Positions 59,542 through 64,000 of a stretch of DNA of 64,000 nucleotides are shown one piece after another (the first letter of the stretch is position 1; each line of letters begins with the position of its first letter). Origin of the DNA: Methylobacterium sp. CB376 (GTDB taxonomy: Bacteria; Pseudomonadota; Alphaproteobacteria; Rhizobiales; Beijerinckiaceae); assembly GCF_029714205.1 (NCBI RefSeq), contig NZ_CP121648.1, positions 1 through 64,000 of the forward strand. The letters run 5' to 3'. Under the pieces are notes generated by a model that saw only the letters and a program-made list of their open reading frames with translations, was not told the origin of the DNA and made no database searches. The position numbers and the translations under genes were made by a program.

Positions 59542-60133
59542 CGGCCGGCGCCGCGCGCCACGCCCGCGCGAGGCGCAGGAAATTCGAGAACAGCGCGTGG
59601 CCGTGCTCGGTCAGCACCGATTCCGGGTGGAACTGGATGCCGTAGGTCGGGTGGCGGCGGTGGGAGAGCGCCATCACCTCCCCCTCCTCCGAGACCGCGT
59701 CGACCGCGAGGCTGCGCTCCAGGGCGGGACGCGGGGCCACGATGAGGGAATGGTAGCGCCCGACCCGCATCGGCGAGGGCAGGCCCTGGAACAGCCCGGT
59801 GCCGCCGTGCCGGATCGGCGAGGCCTGCCCGTGCAGGGGCCGGAGGGCCCGCTCGACCCGCCCGCCGAAGGCCGCCCCGATGCATTGGTGGCCCAGGCAC
59901 ACGCCCAGGATCGGCACCTCGCCCGAGAGGGCGCGCACCGCCTCGAGGGACACCCCGGCCTCGGCCGGGCTGCACGGGCCGGGCGAGATCACCAGGGCCT
60001 CGGGCGCGCGGGCGCGGATGGAGCCGAGGTCGAGCGCGTCGTTGCGCGCCACCTCGACCGCGGCGCCGAGTTCCTGGAGGTAGCGCACCACGTTGAAGAC
60101 GAAGGAATCGTAATTGTCGATGACGAGGATCAT
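59528..60133 (-). CDS. pabA: aminodeoxychorismate synthase component II (glutamine amidotransferase)
   Basis: 201 residues. MILVIDNYDSFVFNVVRYLQ, the oxyanion loop ISPGPCSPAEAG, nucleophile C79 in GVCLGHQ and QFHPESV (His-Glu of the triad) define a TrpG/PabA glutaminase. It supplies ammonia to PabB, and may also serve anthranilate synthase. The ATG at 60133 is the family start; the upstream open frame is repeat DNA. Separated from pabB by repeat copy E. Confidence 0.92.
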   Translation of the reverse strand: MILVIDNYDSFVFNVVRYLQELGAAVEVARNDALDLGSIRARAPEALVISPGPCSPAEAGVSLEAVRALSGEVPILGVCLGHQCIGAAFGGRVERALRPLHGQASPIRHGGTGLFQGLPSPMRVGRYHSLIVAPRPALERSLAVDAVSEEGEVMALSHRRHPTYGIQFHPESVLTEHGHALFSNFLRLARAWRAAPADAVA

Positions 60134-60269
60134 CCGGGATGCCTTGCGCCGCCCTCCGGCGGCCTGGACGCGCGGGGACGCCCCGCATGATCGCCGCCAG
60201 CCGGGACCGTGCCGAGGCGCGGCGGCGTCGCACCCATAAGTGGGGGGCGCGGGCGCGCGTATCATGCGC

Positions 60270-60361
60270 CATCCGGTTGATTGCGTCGCCATACGGATGG
60301 CGGCTTCGCTCAGGCGCCGCGCAGGCTCGTGATCCGCTTCGATCGAGCGGATCCCGGATCA
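60270..60361 (-). repeat. dispersed repeat family 1, copy E
   Basis: 92 bp between pabB and pabA. The minus strand begins with the pabB stop TGA and the usual left arm, but the right arm of the hairpin lacks the 8 bases CCCGGATC, leaving an 8-9 bp stem. Core GCGCGGCGCCTGAGCG and the tail with CAACCGGATG are present. Confidence 0.82.
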
Positions 60362-61741
60362 GCCCGCCTCCGGGAAGGCCGCGAAGACCCGCTCCGCCTT
60401 GGTCAGCGTCTCCTCGTACTCGGCGAGCGGATCGGAGAGCAGCGTGACCCCGCCGCCCGCCTGCAGCACCGCGCGGCCCGCCTCCATGAACACCGTGCGG
60501 ATGGCGATGTTGGTGTCGAGGCTGCCGTCGAACCCGATCCAGCCGATGCTGCCGCAGAACAATTCGCGGGCATCGCCCTCGATCTCCGTGATGATGTCCA
60601 TGGCGCGCAGCTTGGGCGCGCCGGTGATCGAGCCGCCCGGGAAGGTGGCGGCCAGGAGGTCGAGCGCGTCGGCGCCCGCGCGCAGCCGCCCGGTCACCAC
60701 CGAGACGAGGTGGTGCACCCCCGCGTAGGTTTCGAGCCCGCACAGCACCGGCACGGCGACGCTGTGCGGCTCGCTGATCCGCGACAGGTCGTTGCGCAGG
60801 AGGTCGACGATCATCACGTTCTCGGCCCGCTCCTTGTCGCTGGCGAGCAGCGCCTCGGCCCGGGCGCGGTCCTCGGCCGGGTCGGCCGCGCGCGGGGCCG
60901 TGCCCTTGATCGGCCGCGTCTCGATCCGGCGGCCGTCGAGGCGCAGGAAGCGCTCGGGCGAGCTCGACGCCACCGTGAGCGCGCCGAGTTCGAGATAGGC
61001 CGCGAAGGTCGCGGCGTTGCGCGCCCGCAGCCGCCGGTAGAGCGCGAAGGCGTCGAAGTCCGGCGGCAGCGCGGCCGCGAAGCGCTGCGCGATGTTCGCC
61101 TGGTAGATGTCGCCGGCCCGGATGTAGTCCCGCACCCGCTCCACCGCCGCCGCGTAGCCGTCGCGCGTGAAGTTCGACTCCCAGGCGAGCGGCGGGACGG
61201 CGCGGCGCGCCGGGGCCGGTTCGGGCGCCGCGAGGGCCGCCTCCCAGGCGTCGAGATCGGCGCGGGCGCGGCGCGCGCGGGCGTCGGGCTCGGTCTCGGG
61301 GAAGCCGGTGGCGACGAGGGCGCAGGTCCCCTCGCCGTGGTCGAAGGCGAGGATCGTGGCGTAGAGGTTGAGGGCGAGGTCGTCGCAGAGCCCGGCGCGG
61401 CGCGGCGGGGCCGCCACGCGCTCCAGCGCCCGGCCGAAATCGTAGGCGAGGTAGCCGATCGCCCCGCCCTGGAACGGGGGAAGGTCGGGCCTCCGCTCGG
61501 CCCGGTAGGGGGCGAGCGCCCGCCGGATTGCGGCGAGCGGCGGCCCCTCGGCGGGTACGCCGTCGAGGAGGGTCCGCCCGTCCCGCACCCGGATCTCGCG
61601 GAACGGGTCGGCCGCGACGTAGGAGTAGCGCCCGAGGTCCGGGTGGCGCATCGCGCTGTCGAGGAGGGCGAGCCCCCTGCGCCCCCGCAGGCGCGACGCG
61701 GCGGCGATCGGGTCGAGGAGCGGGAGGGGCCGGGTCCACAT
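60359..61741 (-). CDS. pabB: aminodeoxychorismate synthase component I
   Basis: 460 residues. Chorismate-binding enzyme with RPIKGTAPR; the lysine of PIKGT marks PabB, where anthranilate synthase has PIAGT. Also ENVMIVDLLRNDLSRI and GSITGAPKLRAMDIITEIE. Forms aminodeoxychorismate with ammonia from PabA. The N-terminal half (1-165) is the divergent tryptophan-pocket-like region. First gene of a pabB-pabA-pabC unit on the minus strand; the stop is in repeat copy E. Confidence 0.93.
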   Translation of the reverse strand: MWTRPLPLLDPIAAASRLRGRRGLALLDSAMRHPDLGRYSYVAADPFREIRVRDGRTLLDGVPAEGPPLAAIRRALAPYRAERRPDLPPFQGGAIGYLAYDFGRALERVAAPPRRAGLCDDLALNLYATILAFDHGEGTCALVATGFPETEPDARARRARADLDAWEAALAAPEPAPARRAVPPLAWESNFTRDGYAAAVERVRDYIRAGDIYQANIAQRFAAALPPDFDAFALYRRLRARNAATFAAYLELGALTVASSSPERFLRLDGRRIETRPIKGTAPRAADPAEDRARAEALLASDKERAENVMIVDLLRNDLSRISEPHSVAVPVLCGLETYAGVHHLVSVVTGRLRAGADALDLLAATFPGGSITGAPKLRAMDIITEIEGDARELFCGSIGWIGFDGSLDTNIAIRTVFMEAGRAVLQAGGGVTLLSDPLAEYEETLTKAERVFAAFPEAG

Positions 61742-61813
61742 GGCGCCCTGATACAGGAGGGCGCCGGGCCGGCGGAAGCCGCCAGAAGGTCCGCGGCCCG
61801 GCGGCCGCCCCGC

Positions 61814-62830
61814 TCAGCTCCCGGCCCGCTCGCGCAGGGCCGGGATGAACAGGTCCGACCAGGTCGCCGGCTTCGTCTTGATGATCCCGGCCCGGTGCAT
61901 GAAGGTCGCGAACTCCATGATCCCGTTCGGCGTCGCCGAGAACCGGCTGTCCGGGTCCTCAAGCATCTGGGCCACCTCCTCGGGCGTCACCTTCACCTTG
62001 GAGGCGCGCGCGAAGATCTCCGCCGTCTCGGCCTTGTTGTCCTTGATGAAGGCGCAGGACTGATCGAGCGCGTCCAGGAAGGCCTGGGTCATCTTCGGGT
62101 TCTGCTCGGTGAAGCGCCTGAGCGCGAAGACCACGTCGAGGGTGATCGGACCGAACAGCTCCGAGGCCTTCAGGATCGTGCGCACCTTGGGGTCGGCGCG
62201 CTCCACCTGCGTGAAGGGCGGCGAGGCGAAGTGCGCCACGATCTCGGTCCGGCCCGAGAGCAGCGCCGCCACCGCCTCCGGGTGCGGCAGCCCGACCGTG
62301 CTCGAATCGAGCTTGCCGTAATTCTCCGGGCCGAACTGCTTGGCCACCGCCATCTGCAGCACCACGGCGGCGAGCGAGGTCTTGATGCCCGGGATCGCGA
62401 TCTTGTCCTTGGGCGTGAAGTCGGCGAGCGACTTGATCTCGGGCTTGTTCACGTTGAGGTCGAGGGCGGTGGTCGACATGCCCGAGACGCCGATCACCTC
62501 GGTCTTGGGGCTGCCGCGGCCCTTCGACCAGAGCGCGAGGAAGCCCGGCGCCCCGGTGCCGGCGATGTCGAGGGAGCCGGCGATCATCGCGTCGTTGATG
62601 ACGTTGCCGCCGTCGAGGGTGAGCCAGGTCACCTTGACGTCGCCGAGCCCGGCCCTGGCGGCCTGGGCCTCCAGGAACTTCTTCTCCTGCATGACGAAGA
62701 GCGGCAGGTAGAGCACCCCGTAGCCCTTCGAGATCCGCACCTCGGACACCTCCGCCCGCAGCGGCGATGCCGCGAGCCCGAGCGCGAGGGCGGCCCCCGC
62801 CGCCAGCCGAACCAGCCTGCGTCCGATCAT
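61814..62830 (-). CDS. NitT/TauT-type ABC transporter substrate-binding protein
   Basis: 338 residues from the ATG at 62830. Signal peptide (RLAAGAALALGLAASPLRA), then a type 2 binding fold: KGYGVLYLPLFVMQEKKFLE, NVINDAMIAGSLDIAGTGAPGFL, IAIPGIKTSLAAVVLQMA. These proteins bind nitrate, aliphatic sulfonates, taurine or related small molecules; which one is not readable. Third gene of the ATPase-permease-binding protein unit. Confidence 0.88.
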   Translation of the reverse strand: MIGRRLVRLAAGAALALGLAASPLRAEVSEVRISKGYGVLYLPLFVMQEKKFLEAQAARAGLGDVKVTWLTLDGGNVINDAMIAGSLDIAGTGAPGFLALWSKGRGSPKTEVIGVSGMSTTALDLNVNKPEIKSLADFTPKDKIAIPGIKTSLAAVVLQMAVAKQFGPENYGKLDSSTVGLPHPEAVAALLSGRTEIVAHFASPPFTQVERADPKVRTILKASELFGPITLDVVFALRRFTEQNPKMTQAFLDALDQSCAFIKDNKAETAEIFARASKVKVTPEEVAQMLEDPDSRFSATPNGIMEFATFMHRAGIIKTKPATWSDLFIPALRERAGS

Positions 62831-62874
62831 CTCTCGTTTCCTCTCCGTTGTGTCTTGTCGGGCCCGCGGCGCCG

Positions 62875-63753
62875 TCAGTGCTGCATGCCCCAGCGCCGAA
62901 TGGTGCGCTTCTCGATGTTGGCGAAGATCACGTTCTCGACGAAGAGCCCGATCAGGATCACGGTGAACAGGCCGGCGAAGACGTTGGTGGTCTCGAGCGC
63001 GTTGCGGTTCTCGAAGATGTACCAGCCGAGCCCGCCCGAGCCCGAGGAGACGCCGAAGACCAGTTCGGCCGCGATCAGGGTGCGCCACGCGAAGGCCCAG
63101 CCGACCTTCAGGCCGGTGAGGATCGACGGGAAGGCCGCCGGGATCAGGATCGCGCGCACCAGCGAGAGGTTGCGCAGCCCGTAATTCAGCCCGACCATGC
63201 GCAGGGTGTTCGACACCGAGCGGAAGCCCGCATGGGTGTTGAGCGCGATCGCCCACAGCACCGAGTGGACGAGGACGAAGACCACGCTCCCCTGCCCCAG
63301 GCCGAACCAGATCAGCGCCAGCGGCAGGAGCGCGATCGCCGGCAGCGGGTTGAACATCGCGGTCAGCGTCTCGAGCAGGTCGGTGCCGATGCGCGAGCCG
63401 ATGGCGATCGTGGTGAGGAGGGCGGCGAGCCCGATCCCGATCCCGTAGCCGATCGCCAGGGTTTCGAGCGAGATCAGCGCCTTGCGGGGGATCTCGCCGC
63501 TCAGGATCGCGCTCCCGAAGGCCTCGACCGTGGCCCCGAAGGTCGGGAACAGGAGCGGGTTGTCGAGCCAGCGGCCGTAGACTTCCCAGAGGATGGCCAG
63601 GGCGGCGAGGACCACGCATTTGCGCAGCCAGCCCTGGCGGTAGAGGAGTTCGGGCAGCGACAGGCGCTGCTCGACCGCGACGGCGCCGGAGGCGGAGGTC
63701 TCGCGGACGATGTCCGGCCGCTGATCGAGGCCGAGGGTGCTGACTGTGCTCAT
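62875..63753 (-). CDS. NitT/TauT-type ABC transporter permease
   Basis: 292 residues from the ATG at 63753, six predicted helices after a soluble N-terminus (1-45). FNPLPAIALLPLALIWFGLGQGS and the coupling loop GLNYGLRNLSLVRAILIPAAFPSILTGLKVG are the SsuC/TauC-type permease signature. It lies 44 bp upstream of the binding-protein gene and 26 bp downstream of the ATPase. Confidence 0.9.
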   Translation of the reverse strand: MSTVSTLGLDQRPDIVRETSASGAVAVEQRLSLPELLYRQGWLRKCVVLAALAILWEVYGRWLDNPLLFPTFGATVEAFGSAILSGEIPRKALISLETLAIGYGIGIGLAALLTTIAIGSRIGTDLLETLTAMFNPLPAIALLPLALIWFGLGQGSVVFVLVHSVLWAIALNTHAGFRSVSNTLRMVGLNYGLRNLSLVRAILIPAAFPSILTGLKVGWAFAWRTLIAAELVFGVSSGSGGLGWYIFENRNALETTNVFAGLFTVILIGLFVENVIFANIEKRTIRRWGMQH

Positions 63754-63779
63754 GGCGTCTCTCCCGGGCGGTCCGTCGT

Positions 63780-64000
63780 TCAGGCGAACAGCATGTCGTT
63801 GATGCGCGCTTCGAGGGCCCCCTGCGCGGCGGTGCCGAGCTCGGCCGGCGCGAGGCTGTTGAGTTCGGCCTTCACCTGCCCCGGATGGGGCGAGAGCAGC
63901 AGGATGCGGGTGCCGACCTTGATCGCCTCCTCGATCGAGTGGGTGACGAACAGCACGGTGAAGCGGGTATCCTCCCACAGGCGCAGCAGCTCGTCCTGCA
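63780..64000 (-). CDS. ABC transporter ATP-binding protein, C-terminal part
   Basis: Only the last 73 codons are in the window; the start lies beyond 64000. FTVLFVTHSIEEAIKVGTRI contains the switch histidine after Walker B, and ILLLSPHPGQVKAEL is usual for NitT/TauT-type ATPases. It powers the permease and binding protein that follow. Confidence 0.88.
   Translation of the reverse strand, partial: QDELLRLWEDTRFTVLFVTHSIEEAIKVGTRILLLSPHPGQVKAELNSLAPAELGTAAQGALEARINDMLFA

Noticed and set aside
60359..61741. Anthranilate synthase TrpE instead of PabB
   Set aside because: The motif is PIKGT, not PIAGT, and the unit includes a PabC-type lyase.
60281..63184. 967-codon plus-strand open frame across pabB and the binding-protein gene
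   Set aside because: Antisense shadow of two well-supported minus-strand genes; Gly/Arg/Glu-rich translation without motifs.

Overview
The window reads as the start of the main chromosome of a very GC-rich (roughly 70 percent by eye) alphaproteobacterium, most likely a Methylobacterium or close relative in the Methylobacteriaceae. Base 1 is the first base of dnaA, so the replicon was probably linearised there. The assignment rests on the overall gene content, the divergent ccr/ecm pair of the ethylmalonyl-CoA pathway, and alphaproteobacterial neighbourhoods such as rpoZ-rsh-pyrE and PBP activator/rsmI/yraN. No tRNA, rRNA, CRISPR array, transposase or prophage gene was seen.

Layout. 1-6.5 kb: replication and repair (dnaA, dnaN, recF, recQ), with the wreck of a vapBC toxin-antitoxin locus between recF and recQ. 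6.6-10.6 kb: purL, bolA, grxD and a thioredoxin-reductase-like flavoprotein. 10.7-16.7 kb: two small unknown genes, a membrane-anchored coiled-coil protein, dcp peptidase, an extensin-like protein and an L,D-transpeptidase. 16.7-19.1 kb: a sulfotransferase and a PhyH-type dioxygenase flanked by AT-richer DNA. 19.5-22.7 kb: an osmoprotectant-type ABC transporter with two permeases and a binding protein but no ATPase gene. 22.9-28.9 kb: a lone receiver domain, yraN, rsmI, a PBP activator lipoprotein, hemW, a cysteine-cluster protein and a thioesterase. 29-37.3 kb: a caspase-like protein, rpoZ, rsh, pyrE, a NYN-domain protein, and an SDR plus a polyprenyl-phosphate sugar transferase. 37.5-41.6 kb: ecm and ccr, the core of glyoxylate regeneration and acetyl-CoA assimilation, then doxX. 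41.9-47.3 kb: a LuxR-type regulator, leuD, an MltB-like transglycosylase and a GGDEF-EAL protein. 47.6-51 kb: a CynX-type MFS gene and htpG, each split by a single-base frameshift. 51-58.2 kb: a DnaQ-like exonuclease with a cNMP/CBS/nucleotidyltransferase protein, MaoC, a MATE exporter divergent from marR, and an MFS carrier. 58.7-61.7 kb: pabC, pabA, pabB for p-aminobenzoate. 61.8-64 kb: a NitT/TauT-type ABC transporter that runs off the window.

The most unusual signal is a dispersed non-coding repeat (copies near 27.7, 35.3, 41.8, 56.5 and 60.3 kb). Its gene-proximal end is a hairpin with 17-bp arms that begins with TGA, and in all five copies that TGA is the stop codon of the adjacent gene. 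In one copy the far end also supplies the stop codon of the convergent gene. A second, diverged palindromic repeat family lies at 37.4 and 53.6 kb.

Limits: everything here was read by eye from sequence and conceptual translation. Family assignments rest on motif recognition; promoter, operator and hairpin calls are pattern matches only.
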